64,000 nt of DNA from Microcoleus sp. AS-A8 (GCA_039962225.1 JAMPKV010000001.1:744001-808000), one strand, 5' to 3'; shown: positions 1-9,073, counted from the stretch's first letter. Translations and numbers: made by a program. Notes: a model not told the origin generated them from the letters alone.

Positions 1-2
1 CC

Positions 3-818
3 GCCGATCCCCAAGAAGTACAGGAAATGGTGGGGCGTGCGGCAGGAATGGCAATTGGAATGCCCCCAGCCTCCAGTAAAATTGCGGCGGCGGCTGTAGG
101 CACAGTTCTGGCGGCAGCGAAGTCCAAGCAAGTGGTTGGCATATTCGAGTCCTACGGGGGAGATGACGAACCGATCGATCCCTTACTCAATCAATTCAGA
201 AATCTGGGACTGAAACAAGCCTTTCCCGCCATTCGAGTGAAGGATACACCCACAGAAGCAACGTACCAACTTTGTGAAGAAGCGGGTACAGATATGGGGC
301 AAATGTTAACCCGCGATCGCGACATCAAGCAACGGAAAGCCCTTGATAGTGACCTTGATAAAGCCTTGGGACGGATTAGCGGTGGACTGTACATTATTAC
401 AGCCACCAAGGGTGATATTAAGGGGGCAATGTTGGCATCCTGGGTATCACAGGCTAGCTTCCAACCCTTGGGTTTAACCATTGCCGTGGCTAAAGATCGG
501 GCGATTGAGTCCTTGATGCATGTCGGCGATCGCTTCGTCCTCAATGTGTTAGAAGAAGGCAACTACCAAGGCTTAATGAAGCACTTCCTCAAGCGCTTCC
601 CACCGGGTGCCGATCGCTTTGCTGGAGTGAAAACTCAAGCGGCTGAAAACGGTTCCCCCATTCTGACAGATGCCCTTGCCTATATGGAGTGTCATGTTGT
701 CAGCCGCATGGAACTCACCGACCATTGGATTGTGTACGCCACCGTTGATAATGGTCGCGTTTCCAAACCCGATGCCCTAACTGCGGTTCACCATCGTAAG
801 GTTGGGAACTACTATTAA
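3..818 (+). CDS. flv3: Flavodiiron protein, Flv3-like, C-terminal part (5' truncated by window)
   Basis: This is the C-terminal 271 residues of an A-type flavodiiron protein; the frame is open back to base 3, so the start lies outside the window. These proteins use NAD(P)H or reduced ferredoxin to reduce O2 to water on the acceptor side of photosystem I. Visible are the end of the flavodoxin domain (YGGDDEPID region) and a complete C-terminal flavin-reductase-like domain (GALASWVSQ-like stretch, AVAKDRAIESLMH, AVHHRKVGNYY at the end), the extension typical of cyanobacterial Flv proteins. The diiron domain is missing, so Flv3 rather than Flv1 is inferred: the complete gene at 5765 is the Flv1 type, and flv1 and flv3 lie near each other in other cyanobacteria. 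Confidence 0.85.
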   Translation, partial: ADPQEVQEMVGRAAGMAIGMPPASSKIAAAAVGTVLAAAKSKQVVGIFESYGGDDEPIDPLLNQFRNLGLKQAFPAIRVKDTPTEATYQLCEEAGTDMGQMLTRDRDIKQRKALDSDLDKALGRISGGLYIITATKGDIKGAMLASWVSQASFQPLGLTIAVAKDRAIESLMHVGDRFVLNVLEEGNYQGLMKHFLKRFPPGADRFAGVKTQAAENGSPILTDALAYMECHVVSRMELTDHWIVYATVDNGRVSKPDALTAVHHRKVGNYY

Positions 819-826
819 AGCTATCA

Positions 827-851
827 GTAGGGTGGGCAAGGCTCACCCTAC
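827..851. repeat. Short palindromic repeat / hairpin after flv3
   Basis: GTAGGGTGGGC and GCTCACCCTAC are inverted around a 3-nt loop, with one mismatch in 11 pairs, 9 bp after the flv3 stop. GTAGGGTGGGC palindromes are a common dispersed intergenic repeat in filamentous cyanobacteria. There is no T-run, so it is a weak terminator or a processing hairpin at best. Confidence 0.6.
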
Positions 852-877
852 AACTGCCTACAGGGCAAGGTTAAAGG

Positions 878-1240
878 ATGTCAGAAAAACCAGACGAACT
901 GGCGATAACTTTATCGTCGTCACCCAACCTTTCTAATCAGAAGCCTCGAAATTCTCCTCAAACGATTTCATTTGTTGAGGAACGTTTAGCAAGATCAGAT
1001 TCGCCTAACGAAGCTTTAGACTGGGCTAGAGTGCGCGAGGTAATCCTTCGCCAAAATGAGGAGGTTAAGGAGGAAAATCACCGACGTTTTCTGGAAACCA
1101 GCCGATTAATTTATGGGCTAGCCTTTGCGGGGATAAGTTTTTTAGTCGGGATAGTCCTGTGGATTTGTCATTATGACAATTCAGTTTATTTAATTGTTGC
1201 AGGGCTGATTCCATTGATGCTATTCAAAAAACCTAATTAG
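878..1240 (+). CDS. Small hypothetical membrane protein
   Basis: A 120-residue protein I do not recognise. Residues 1-75 are polar and charged, with a helical stretch rich in Glu, Arg and Asn (VREVILRQNEEVKEENHRR). Two closely spaced hydrophobic segments follow at about 80-98 (LIYGLAFAGISFLVGIVLW) and 102-116, suggesting a membrane hairpin with a cytosolic N-terminal domain. It sits 60 bp after flv3 on the same strand, with AAAGG just before the ATG. The position between the flv3- and flv1-type genes suggests it may be a passenger rather than a Flv partner. The function is unknown. Confidence 0.6.
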   Translation: MSEKPDELAITLSSSPNLSNQKPRNSPQTISFVEERLARSDSPNEALDWARVREVILRQNEEVKEENHRRFLETSRLIYGLAFAGISFLVGIVLWICHYDNSVYLIVAGLIPLMLFKKPN

Positions 1241-1283
1241 GTGTTGAGGTAAACTCCTCAATACTCTGGGAAAAGGAGAGTTG

Positions 1284-1401
1284 TTAACGCAGAGGGACGC
1301 GGAGGAAGGGATGCAGAGAATGTGCGATCGAGGCAGATTATTGGAATTATCAAACCCCCTCAACGCCCCTCAGCGTTTACCTCTGCGACCCTCTGCGTTA
1401 A
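1284..1401. repeat. 118-bp palindromic repeat element (TTAACGCAGAGGG ends)
   Basis: The left end starts TTAACGCAGAGGGACGCGG and the right end finishes CCCTCTGCGTTAA. The outer 22 bp of each end are inverted copies with two mismatches. TTAACGCAGAGGG palindromes are known as dispersed small repeats in cyanobacterial genomes. Here the element overlaps the predicted 5' end of the following secreted-protein gene and supplies the GGAGG in front of its first good ATG. Confidence 0.65.
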
Positions 1402-4400
1402 AAAAACAAGATAGGAGGATTGCCGGTGCGATCGCGCTGATGGGAGGTTGTGCGATCGCGTTTTCTGGAAATCGTACCTTAGCTCAGAGCAATATCGTTC
1501 CCGATAACACCTTGGGTGGTGAAAGTTCCTTTGTTGTACCCAACTTTAACGGTTTGCCTGTGGAAGCGATCGCAGGCGGGACAGCAAGAGGTCAAAATCT
1601 CTTCCACTCTTTTGTTGAGTTTAACGTTAGCGCGGATAGAGGAGCTTATTTCTTCAGTCCTAACGCGGACATTCAGAATATTTTGGCGCGGGTGACGGGT
1701 AATAATCCATCACGAATTCTGGGTACGATTGGAACCTTTGGCAATTCGACGCCCAACCTATTTTTGATTAATCCTAACGGCATTTCCTTTGGGGAGAAGG
1801 CCAGCTTGGATGTGGGGGGTTCTTTCGTGGCAACGACAGCAAATGCAATTCGCCTTGGTAATACTGGGTTATTCAGTGCGTCAGAACCTCAAACCAGCAA
1901 TTTACTCGCAATCAACCCCAATGCTTTTTTTTATAATCAACTCTCTAATCAGGGGCAAATTGTCAACCGCTCTACGGCAACAACAACGGTGTTAGGTACT
2001 CCTACCATTGGGCTTCAGGTTCCGGATGGTCGGAGTTTGTTGTTAGTCGGTGGTGATGTCAGGTTGGAGGGTGGGCGTTTATTCGCTTTAGGGGGTCGAA
2101 TTGAATTAGGAGGAGTGGCTCAGAATGGAACATTAGAACTGACTACAAATGGTAACGAACTGCGTTTAGGTTTTCCTACTGATGTAGCCAGATCCGATGT
2201 ACTCCTCACGAATGAAGCTGAAGTAAATGTACGCGCTGGCGGTGGCGGGAGTATTGCCATCAATGCCCGGAACGTGGAGGTTTTGGGAGGAAGCAAAGTA
2301 CGGGCGGGAATAGCGTCAGGATTAGGTTCGGCTGAGAGTAAGGCAGGAGACATTGAAGTTAACGCGACAGGCACAACAACTATTGCAGGAGAGCTGAGTT
2401 TTCTGGCTAATGTGGTGCAGCCTGAAGGTGTGGGCAAATCGGGTGATATTAATATCACAACCAGGTCACTTTTTGTTAAAGAGGGCGGTTATTTTAATTC
2501 CTCAACTCAAGGACAGGGTGATGCAGGCAATGTAACAATAAATGCCCGCGATATAGTCTCTTTTGATGGCACTGACCCCAATGGAGGAACAAGTAGAGCC
2601 GTCAGTACAGTAGCAGAGGGAGCCGTGGGGAACGGAGGCAATATCAACATCACAACCGGGTCGCTTTTTGTTACCAATGGCGCTGAACTGGTTGCTGGTA
2701 CTGCTGGACAGGGGAATGCTGGCAGTGTGAGGATTACTGCGACGGATACCGTGCGCTTTGATGGGGGTTATGCCGCTAGCTCGGTGGCTGAGAGAGCGGT
2801 AGGGGATGGCGGTGACGTTGAGATTACCACTAACTCCCTTGAGGTTACCAATGGTACTCAACTATCTGCTGGCACCATTGGTCAGGGGAATGCTGGCAGT
2901 GTGAGGATTATTGCGACGGATACCGTGCGCTTTGACGGGGGTTACGCCTTCAGCTCAGTGGAAGCAGGAGCATTGGGCAATGGCGGTGACATTCAGATTA
3001 CTACTGGTTCACTTTCGGTTACCAATGGCGCTCAACTCATTGCCAATACTGCTGGACAGGGGAATGCAGGCAGCGTGAGGATTACTGCGACGGATACCGT
3101 TAGCTTTGATGGCGTTGCCAGCAATGGACTCTCAAGTGCGGCCTTCAGCAATGCGAGAGCAGGAGCACTGGGGGATGGCGGTGACATTGAAATTACCACC
3201 AACTCGCTATCGGTCACCAATGGCGCTTTGCTATCTGCCAGTACTGCTGGAAAAGGCAAGGCTGGTAGTGTGAGGATTAGTGCCACCGATACCGTTAGCT
3301 TTGATGGGGGTGATGCTTTCAGCTTGGTGAGAACAGGAGCGGTGGGCAATGGCGGTGACATTGAGATTACTACTGGCTCACTTTTGGTTACCAATGGCGC
3401 TGTGCTGTTTGCCAGCACTTTTGGTCAGGGTAAGGCTGGCAGTGTGAGGATTACTGCGACGGATACCGTTAGCTTTGATGGCGTTGCCAGCAATGGACTC
3501 TCCAGTAGTAGTGCCATCAGCTCGGTGGGAGAGGGAGGGGCCGGGGATGGTGGTGACATTGAGATTAACACTGGCTCCCTTGAGGTTACCAATGGCGCTT
3601 ACCTGTCTGCTGGCACTAATGGACAAGGCAAGGCTGGTAGTGTGAGGATTACTGCCAGCGATACCGTTAGCTTTGATGGCGTTGGTAGCAATGGACTCCC
3701 CAGTAGTGCCACCAGCTCGGTGGGAGCGGGAGTTGTGGGGGATGGCGGTGACAATGAGATTAACACTGGCTCCCTATCAGTCAGTAATGGCGCTTACCTG
3801 TCTGCCAGCAACTTTGGACAGGGCAAGGCTGGCAGTGTGAGGATTACTGCGACGGATACCGTCCGCTTTGATAAGGGTAATGCCGACAGCTTTTTAGGCA
3901 TAGGAGCGGTGGGGGTTGGTGGTGACATTGAGATTAACACTGGCTCCCTTGAAGTTATCAATGGCGCTCAACTGTCAGCTGGCACCTTTGGACAGGGAAA
4001 TTCTGGCAGCGTGAGGATTAGCGCCACCGATACCGTGGGCTTTGATGGGGGTGGTGCCTTCAGCAACGTGGGATTGGGAGCGGTAGGCAATGGTGGTGAC
4101 ATTGAGATTACTACTGGCTCCATTGAGGTTACCAATGGCGCTTCGCTGTTTGCCGCTACTGCTGGACGGGGCAATGCTGGCAGTGTGAAGATTACTGCGA
4201 CGGATACCGTCCGCTTTGATGGGGTTGGCAGCAATGGACTCCCCAGCGAAGCCTCTAGCTCGGTGGTATCAGGAGGGGTGGGCAATGGTGGTGACATTGT
4301 GATTACCACTAACTCGCTTGAGGTTACGAATGGCGCTGGGCTGGCTGCCCAAACGGCTGGACAGGGCAATGCTGGCAGTATAAGGATTACTGCGACGGAT

Positions 4401-5690
4401 ACCGTCCGCTTTGATGGGGGCATTGCTCTCAGCGCGGTGGGAGAGGGAGCTGTGGGGGATGGCAGTGATATTGAGATTACCACTGGCTCGCTTGAGGTTA
4501 CCAATGGTGCTGGACTGAATGCCTTCACGGCTGGAAAGGGCAATGCTGGCAGTGTGAGGATTACTGCGACGGATACCGTGCGCTTTGATGGGGGTAACGC
4601 CTCCAGCTTTGTGTACGCAGGAGCGGTGGGGAATGGCGGTAACATTGAGATTACCACTGACTCCCTTGAGGTTACCAATGGCCTTTCTCTGTTGAGTAGT
4701 ACCCTTGGTCAAGGGAATGCTGGCAGTCTGAAGATTACTGCCTCTGATACCGTTAGCTTTGATCGGGGGACAGCCTACAGCTCAGTGGAAGCCGGAGCGG
4801 AAGGTAAGGGCGGTGACATTGAGATTACCACTGGCTCACTTTCCTTGACTGATGCCCTCATATCCTCTGAAAGCCGGGGAACTGGTACAGCGGGTGACAT
4901 CACTCTCCAAACGACGCAAAACTTGGAAATGAATCGTTCCTCAATCCTTGCCACCACCCAAACGGGTAACGGCGGTAATATTAGGCTGCGGATGGGAGAT
5001 TTATTAGTGATGCGTAACGACAGCAATATCTCCACCACCGCAGGAGTCGCAGGTGCGGGTGGCGATGGCGGCAACATCAACATTAATGCAGGTTTCGCTG
5101 TCGCCGTCCCTAAAGAAGATAGCGACATCACCGCCAATGCTTTCAATGGACGAGGCGGCAATATTAACATCACCACTCAAGGCATCTATGGTCTGACATT
5201 CCGAGAACAGGACATTCCCGCAAGCAGTGATATTACCGCCAGTTCTCAGTTTGGTTTAGACGGTGAATTTCAACTCGATTTACTCACCAATGTTGACCCC
5301 AGTCGGGGGTTAGCCGAGTTACCGACTAACGTAGTCGATGCCTCACAGCAAATTGACCGCCGTTGTACCCCCGCAGCAGCAGACCAAAAAAGCAGCTTTG
5401 TGATTATAGGACGGGGTGGCTTACCTCCTAGTCCGAACGACTTGCTCCAGAATGATGAAGGAATAACTCCTAATTGGATAACCCTCAACGCCCAGGCAGA
5501 AAACATCTCTGGTGTTACCCCTCAAACCAATCTCACTCCTAGCACGCCTAAACAATTGGTGGAAGCACAAAGCTGGATATACGGTGCCCATGGAGAGGTG
5601 ATTCTCACAGCCCAAGCATCCAGCGTTACACCTGACAAATCTTGGCAAACATCCCCATCCTGTCACGACATTAAGCCTAGCTCTAACTAG
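1311..5690 (+). CDS. Two-partner secretion (filamentous haemagglutinin-type) repeat protein
   Basis: Predicted secreted TpsA-type exoprotein of 1459 residues. After a polar leader of about 35 residues there is a signal peptide (IAGAIALMGGCAIAF, likely cut near TLA-QS) and a haemagglutination-activity (TPS) domain of about 120 residues with the NPNGISFG motif. About 13 imperfect repeats of 50-65 residues follow, each with GNGGDIEITTGSLEVTNGA and ATDTVRFDGG-type cores, forming a beta-helix fibre. The C-terminus has the cyanobacterial signature QIDRRC...GRGGLPPSP. The ATG at 1311 is preceded by GGAGG with 5-nt spacing; TTG at 1281 is an alternative start. A TpsB outer-membrane transporter would be expected, but none is in the window. 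Adhesion is inferred from the family. Confidence 0.85.
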   Translation: MQRMCDRGRLLELSNPLNAPQRLPLRPSALKKQDRRIAGAIALMGGCAIAFSGNRTLAQSNIVPDNTLGGESSFVVPNFNGLPVEAIAGGTARGQNLFHSFVEFNVSADRGAYFFSPNADIQNILARVTGNNPSRILGTIGTFGNSTPNLFLINPNGISFGEKASLDVGGSFVATTANAIRLGNTGLFSASEPQTSNLLAINPNAFFYNQLSNQGQIVNRSTATTTVLGTPTIGLQVPDGRSLLLVGGDVRLEGGRLFALGGRIELGGVAQNGTLELTTNGNELRLGFPTDVARSDVLLTNEAEVNVRAGGGGSIAINARNVEVLGGSKVRAGIASGLGSAESKAGDIEVNATGTTTIAGELSFLANVVQPEGVGKSGDINITTRSLFVKEGGYFNSSTQGQGDAGNVTINARDIVSFDGTDPNGGTSRAVSTVAEGAVGNGGNINITTGSLFVTNGAELVAGTAGQGNAGSVRITATDTVRFDGGYAASSVAERAVGDGGDVEITTNSLEVTNGTQLSAGTIGQGNAGSVRIIATDTVRFDGGYAFSSVEAGALGNGGDIQITTGSLSVTNGAQLIANTAGQGNAGSVRITATDTVSFDGVASNGLSSAAFSNARAGALGDGGDIEITTNSLSVTNGALLSASTAGKGKAGSVRISATDTVSFDGGDAFSLVRTGAVGNGGDIEITTGSLLVTNGAVLFASTFGQGKAGSVRITATDTVSFDGVASNGLSSSSAISSVGEGGAGDGGDIEINTGSLEVTNGAYLSAGTNGQGKAGSVRITASDTVSFDGVGSNGLPSSATSSVGAGVVGDGGDNEINTGSLSVSNGAYLSASNFGQGKAGSVRITATDTVRFDKGNADSFLGIGAVGVGGDIEINTGSLEVINGAQLSAGTFGQGNSGSVRISATDTVGFDGGGAFSNVGLGAVGNGGDIEITTGSIEVTNGASLFAATAGRGNAGSVKITATDTVRFDGVGSNGLPSEASSSVVSGGVGNGGDIVITTNSLEVTNGAGLAAQTAGQGNAGSIRITATDTVRFDGGIALSAVGEGAVGDGSDIEITTGSLEVTNGAGLNAFTAGKGNAGSVRITATDTVRFDGGNASSFVYAGAVGNGGNIEITTDSLEVTNGLSLLSSTLGQGNAGSLKITASDTVSFDRGTAYSSVEAGAEGKGGDIEITTGSLSLTDALISSESRGTGTAGDITLQTTQNLEMNRSSILATTQTGNGGNIRLRMGDLLVMRNDSNISTTAGVAGAGGDGGNININAGFAVAVPKEDSDITANAFNGRGGNINITTQGIYGLTFREQDIPASSDITASSQFGLDGEFQLDLLTNVDPSRGLAELPTNVVDASQQIDRRCTPAAADQKSSFVIIGRGGLPPSPNDLLQNDEGITPNWITLNAQAENISGVTPQTNLTPSTPKQLVEAQSWIYGAHGEVILTAQASSVTPDKSWQTSPSCHDIKPSSN

Positions 5691-5764
5691 GCAGGGAGGG
5701 CAGAGCGGGAGGGGAAGAGGTTTTAAATTTCGTGTCTATCTAAAAACCTATTGAGGTCACAATC

Positions 5765-7504
5765 ATGGTCACAGTCACGCCAACAACAAAGCAACGCGAT
5801 GTTCAAGTTCTCCCCATTGGAGCAGAAACCACCGTATTGCGATCGCGCACTTGGGATAGACTCAAGTTTGAAATCGAGTATGCCCTGCAACGCGGCACCA
5901 CCGCCAACTCTTACCTAATTCGAGCCGATAAAATTGCCCTGTTTGACCCCCCTGGTGAATCCTTTACCGAAATTTTTCTCGCTGCACTCCAACAACGCCT
6001 CAACCCAACCCAGCTAGATTACATAATTCTCGGTCACGTCAATCCCAACCGAGCCGTTACCCTCAAAGCCCTGCTTGAACTTGCACCTCAAGTTACATTT
6101 GTTTGCTCCAATCCGGCATCAATTAACCTACGAACTCTCTTGCCAGACCAAGAACTGAAAATTGAGGTTGTGCGAGGTGATGACACCTTGGATTTAGGGC
6201 AAGGTCATCACCTACAATTTATCCCAACCCCCAGTCCTCGATGGCCTGGTTCACTTTGTACTTACGACCCCCAAACCGAAATTCTCTTCACCGATAAGCT
6301 GTTTGGGGCACATGTCTGTGGTGACCAGGTAATGGACGAAGGATGGATGACGATTAGCGAAGACCGACGCTATTACTTCGATTGCCTCATGGCACCCCAC
6401 GCGAGGCAAGTGGAAAAGGCGTTGGACAAACTAACTGAATTCCAGGCAAGGCTTTATGCTACGGGTCATGGCCCTTTGGTGCGCTATAGCCTGATCCCCC
6501 TAACTCAGTCCTATCGACAGTGGAGTGAGGAAAATGCCACAAAGGACTTGACGGTTGCCCTAATTTATGCATCTGCCTATGGAAATACCGGAACCTTAGC
6601 CCAAGCGATCGCACGGGGCATCACGAAAGCCGGTGTTGGGGTTGAAGCAATTAACAGCGAAGCGGCTGACCCCACAGAGATTCAGAAAGCGGTGGAGAAA
6701 GCAGACGGATTCATTATGGGTTCCCCAACCCTAGGCGGTCATGCCCCAACGCCCATCCAAACCGCACTGGGAATCGTCCTTTCGACCGCCAGCAAAACAA
6801 AACTCGCGGGTGTCTTCGGTTCCTACGGCTGGAGTGGTGAAGCCATTGACTTGATTGAAAGTAAATTCAGCGATGCCGGTTACCAGTTCGGCTTTGAAAC
6901 CATTCGAGTTAAATTTAAGCCCAACGAAGTTACCCTCAAATACTGTGAAGAAGCAGGTACCGACTTTGCCCAAGCTTTGAAGAAAGCCAAAAAATCCCGT
7001 ACCCCCCGGCAACCTGTTGGTGAGTCCCAAGCCGCGCGTACCGAGCAAGCGGTGGGACGTTTAATCGGGTCTTTGTGTATTGTTACAACCAAACAAGGGG
7101 AACTCAAGGGGGCAATGCTGGCTGATTGGGTTTCTCAAGCCACCTTTACACCTCCGGGTCTTACCATTGCAGTGGCCAAAGACCGAGCAATTGAGTCGCT
7201 GATGCACACGGGCGATTCCTTTGTCCTGAATATTCTCGCCCAAGGGAAGCATTTGGGCTTAATGAAGCACTTCCTCAAACCCTTTGGGCCTGGGGAAGAC
7301 CGATTTGCTGGGGTCACGACCCAAGAGGCTGAGAATGGTTGCCCGATTCTAGGCGATGCCTTAGCTTATTTAGAATGTACGGTAGAAAATCGCATGGAAT
7401 GTGGCGATCACTGGGTCGTCTATGGGGTGGTTAAACAGGGCCAATTACTGCAAGCTGACGGCGTTACTGCTGTGCATCATCGCAAATCAGGTACTCATTA
7501 CTAA
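5765..7504 (+). CDS. flv1: Flavodiiron protein, Flv1-like
   Basis: A complete 579-residue A-type flavodiiron protein: metallo-beta-lactamase-like domain (about 20-250), flavodoxin domain (about 262-405, ALIYASAYGNTGTLAQAI) and flavin-reductase domain (about 430-579). In canonical family members the iron ligands follow HxExDH. Here the segment reads H91-V-N-P-N-R96, so Glu, Asp and His are replaced, and the later DAFG-type Asp is also altered (TDKLFG). This loss is the hallmark of Flv1/Flv2-type proteins, which work as heterodimers with canonical Flv3/Flv4. With the flv3-like gene upstream, Flv1 is the best call; Flv2 cannot be fully excluded. GAGG lies 8 nt before the ATG. The role is photoreduction of O2 as an electron sink. 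Confidence 0.9.
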   Translation: MVTVTPTTKQRDVQVLPIGAETTVLRSRTWDRLKFEIEYALQRGTTANSYLIRADKIALFDPPGESFTEIFLAALQQRLNPTQLDYIILGHVNPNRAVTLKALLELAPQVTFVCSNPASINLRTLLPDQELKIEVVRGDDTLDLGQGHHLQFIPTPSPRWPGSLCTYDPQTEILFTDKLFGAHVCGDQVMDEGWMTISEDRRYYFDCLMAPHARQVEKALDKLTEFQARLYATGHGPLVRYSLIPLTQSYRQWSEENATKDLTVALIYASAYGNTGTLAQAIARGITKAGVGVEAINSEAADPTEIQKAVEKADGFIMGSPTLGGHAPTPIQTALGIVLSTASKTKLAGVFGSYGWSGEAIDLIESKFSDAGYQFGFETIRVKFKPNEVTLKYCEEAGTDFAQALKKAKKSRTPRQPVGESQAARTEQAVGRLIGSLCIVTTKQGELKGAMLADWVSQATFTPPGLTIAVAKDRAIESLMHTGDSFVLNILAQGKHLGLMKHFLKPFGPGEDRFAGVTTQEAENGCPILGDALAYLECTVENRMECGDHWVVYGVVKQGQLLQADGVTAVHHRKSGTHY

Positions 7505-7715
7505 TGACGAATTGAACGCAGGGGTAGCACCAGACTCAGCAACAAACGCTGCCCCTGTCGGACGGCTGCACTATCCTTGCTTGATGGCGACTGGGGTCAA
7601 ACAAGGCGTTTTGCCAAAATCCTCTTCTGGAATCTGGTTTTTAGGTTAATTTAAGGTTAAGAATAGGTAAAGAAAATCTGTTAACATTGAAATTTACTTT
7701 CGATAGGAGGTAGCT

Positions 7716-7979
7716 ATGGCAGATTCAGCTCGGATGAGCAAGAACAGCTTTCTCTATCCTCAGAGCCGCTACTACGGACGGTTTACACCAGAGCATCTAA
7801 CCTTCAATGCCAATTTGCAAGAATTTGCTCAGAATGTTTCTTACATCTCGGCTCTAGAGACGGGAGGAAAGCTGTCTCCGGAAGAGGCTTATACGAAGAT
7901 TAAAGGTTTGTGGAAACAGTTGAAGCACAGCAAGAAAGCATTAGGGATTGGTAAAAATCTACCTCAAGAAACAACCTAA
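7716..7979 (+). CDS. Small conserved cyanobacterial protein (DUF7219-like)
   Basis: An 87-residue soluble protein with a strong TAGGAGG ribosome site before the ATG. The core (FLYPQSRYYGRFTPEHLTFN, then NLQEFAQNVSYI, ETGGKLSPEEAYTKIK, LWKQLKHSKK) matches from memory a small family widespread in cyanobacteria, which I believe is catalogued as DUF7219. No enzyme motif, signal peptide or membrane segment is seen, and its function is unknown. It stands alone, about 210 bp after flv1. Confidence 0.75.
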   Translation: MADSARMSKNSFLYPQSRYYGRFTPEHLTFNANLQEFAQNVSYISALETGGKLSPEEAYTKIKGLWKQLKHSKKALGIGKNLPQETT

Positions 7980-8090
7980 TTCTTCGAGTACTCGGTAATC
8001 TGTATAAGAGTTGGAATAAAGAGTCTGAACATAGGGATTTGCGAAGTACCACCTTTGTCGCCATACCGTAACCAGAAGGATGAAACGACT

Positions 8091-8113
8091 GCCATTCTGG
8101 CTACCAGAATGGC
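8091..8113. repeat. Perfect 10-bp inverted repeat
   Basis: GCCATTCTGG and CCAGAATGGC are separated by CTA, between the small conserved gene and the response regulator. The hairpin is stable but has no T-run after it, so its role (operator, mRNA stabiliser, weak terminator) is open. Confidence 0.5.
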
Positions 8114-8232
8114 ATTACCCATGAGGATGAGGAGCTACAACGATTGCTGCCAGCAGGCGGCAACCACAAGGTTATTGTCAGCTCCCAGGCTAACGCCTTG
8201 ATTCTTTGGGTCAAAAGACTGAAAAGCAACTA

Positions 8233-8610
8233 ATGACAAGGGTTCTAATCATCGAAGACGAAGAAATCCTGCGCGAGAGTATCCTGAATATCCTAGAGAC
8301 GAATGGGTTTAGTACGATTGAGGCAGGAGATGGCCAAAGTGGAGTACGCTTGGCAAAAGAGCGGATTCCTGATCTTATTTTGTGTGATATTAGGATGCCG
8401 GAGCTCTCTGGGTACGAAGTATTAAAAACACTGCGTCAAGATCCACTGACGGCCGGTATTCCCTTACTCTTTCTAACGGCAGACAATATGCAAAACGTCA
8501 TGGATCAAGGAGAGGCTCTAGGGGCAAACGGCTATCTGACGAAGCCCTTTTCAACTGTTCAACTCTTACAAGCGATTAGTCAAGGGCTTCGCGATTACCC
8601 TAGAAATTAG
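8233..8610 (+). CDS. Single-domain response regulator (CheY-like receiver)
   Basis: A 125-residue receiver domain with no output domain. The acidic pocket (IIEDEE), phospho-acceptor Asp (LILCDIRMPE), switch Thr (LFLTADN) and conserved Lys (YLTKPFS) are all present, so it should be phosphorylatable. The ATG at 8233 is chosen because the protein then starts MTRVLIIEDEE, the normal receiver beginning; a TTG at 8206 is in frame but poor. No histidine kinase is nearby, so its partner must be elsewhere. An open frame without a start codon (8084-8233) ends exactly over this ATG, which hints at a decayed upstream gene. Confidence 0.85.
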   Translation: MTRVLIIEDEEILRESILNILETNGFSTIEAGDGQSGVRLAKERIPDLILCDIRMPELSGYEVLKTLRQDPLTAGIPLLFLTADNMQNVMDQGEALGANGYLTKPFSTVQLLQAISQGLRDYPRN

Positions 8611-8670
8611 CGCAGCTAATCGCTAAACTCACTCCTCTGTAAAAATTTTTTAACTAATTCGCCGGGAAGT

Positions 8671-8829
8671 CCCCCGCTATAGCCAAGGCGGATACATCGA
8701 GGCGTGAGGCGAGTACCGCCACAGGTTTAGCGGCGGGATGAAAGGCGGTCAATTGCGTCCGGTCAAACGGGAGCGCAATTGACAATACCATCTTACGGTT
8801 TTACGATTAAATAAATTCACAGTAAAACC
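8671..8829 (+). ncRNA. Candidate structured RNA (four predicted helices)
   Basis: This non-coding, GC-rich stretch holds four ordered complementary pairs: CCGCTA (8674) with TAGCGG (8728); GGCGG (8687) with CCGCC (8716) nested inside; GTCAATTGCG (8748) with CGCAATTGAC (8774); and GGTTTTAC (8797) with GTAAAACC (8822). The last two are perfect 10- and 8-bp arms. Consecutive helices in such a short span suggest a folded RNA. It lies just upstream of the tnpB module, where obligate mobile-element guide RNAs (HEARO/omega-type) are one possibility; an unrelated ncRNA or a mobile-element end are others. The strand is inferred only from the neighbours. Confidence 0.4.
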
Positions 8830-9073
8830 TAGGCTAATCAAGGAAATAAAGGAAATAAAGGTTGGGAAAACTTATGTAACGCCCAAAGATAGCTTGGGTG
8901 CTCAGGCGGGAGTTGTGATTGTTGCAGAGTCAACCGAAGGGTACAGTGCAAAAGTATTCTCAGTAAATGCTTGGTACGACCACAAGTACAATCAGCAAGG
9001 TCAGATAATAGATGCCCCTCGTGTTGAGATTGGAAACCCTATTTGGGATTTAGATTTAGAGACTGAAAGCTGA
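8783..9073 (+). pseudogene. Open reading fragment without start, overlapping tnpB
   Basis: A frame of 96 sense codons is open from 8783 and ends in TGA that shares its A with the ATG of tnpB. The last 75 codons read like real protein (VGKTYVTPKDSLGAQAGVV, NAWYDHKYNQQGQIIDAP, IGNPIWDLDLETES), but no ATG, GTG or TTG is well placed at the beginning. It is either the 3' remnant of a gene cut by the element, or an accessory ORF of the element translated from an unusual start. I do not recognise the family. Confidence 0.4.

Noticed and set aside
2120-5666. Several long minus-strand frames across the exoprotein gene
   Set aside because: They mirror the repeat structure of the plus-strand gene and have Pro/Ser/Thr-biased, repeat-like translations; they are antisense shadows.
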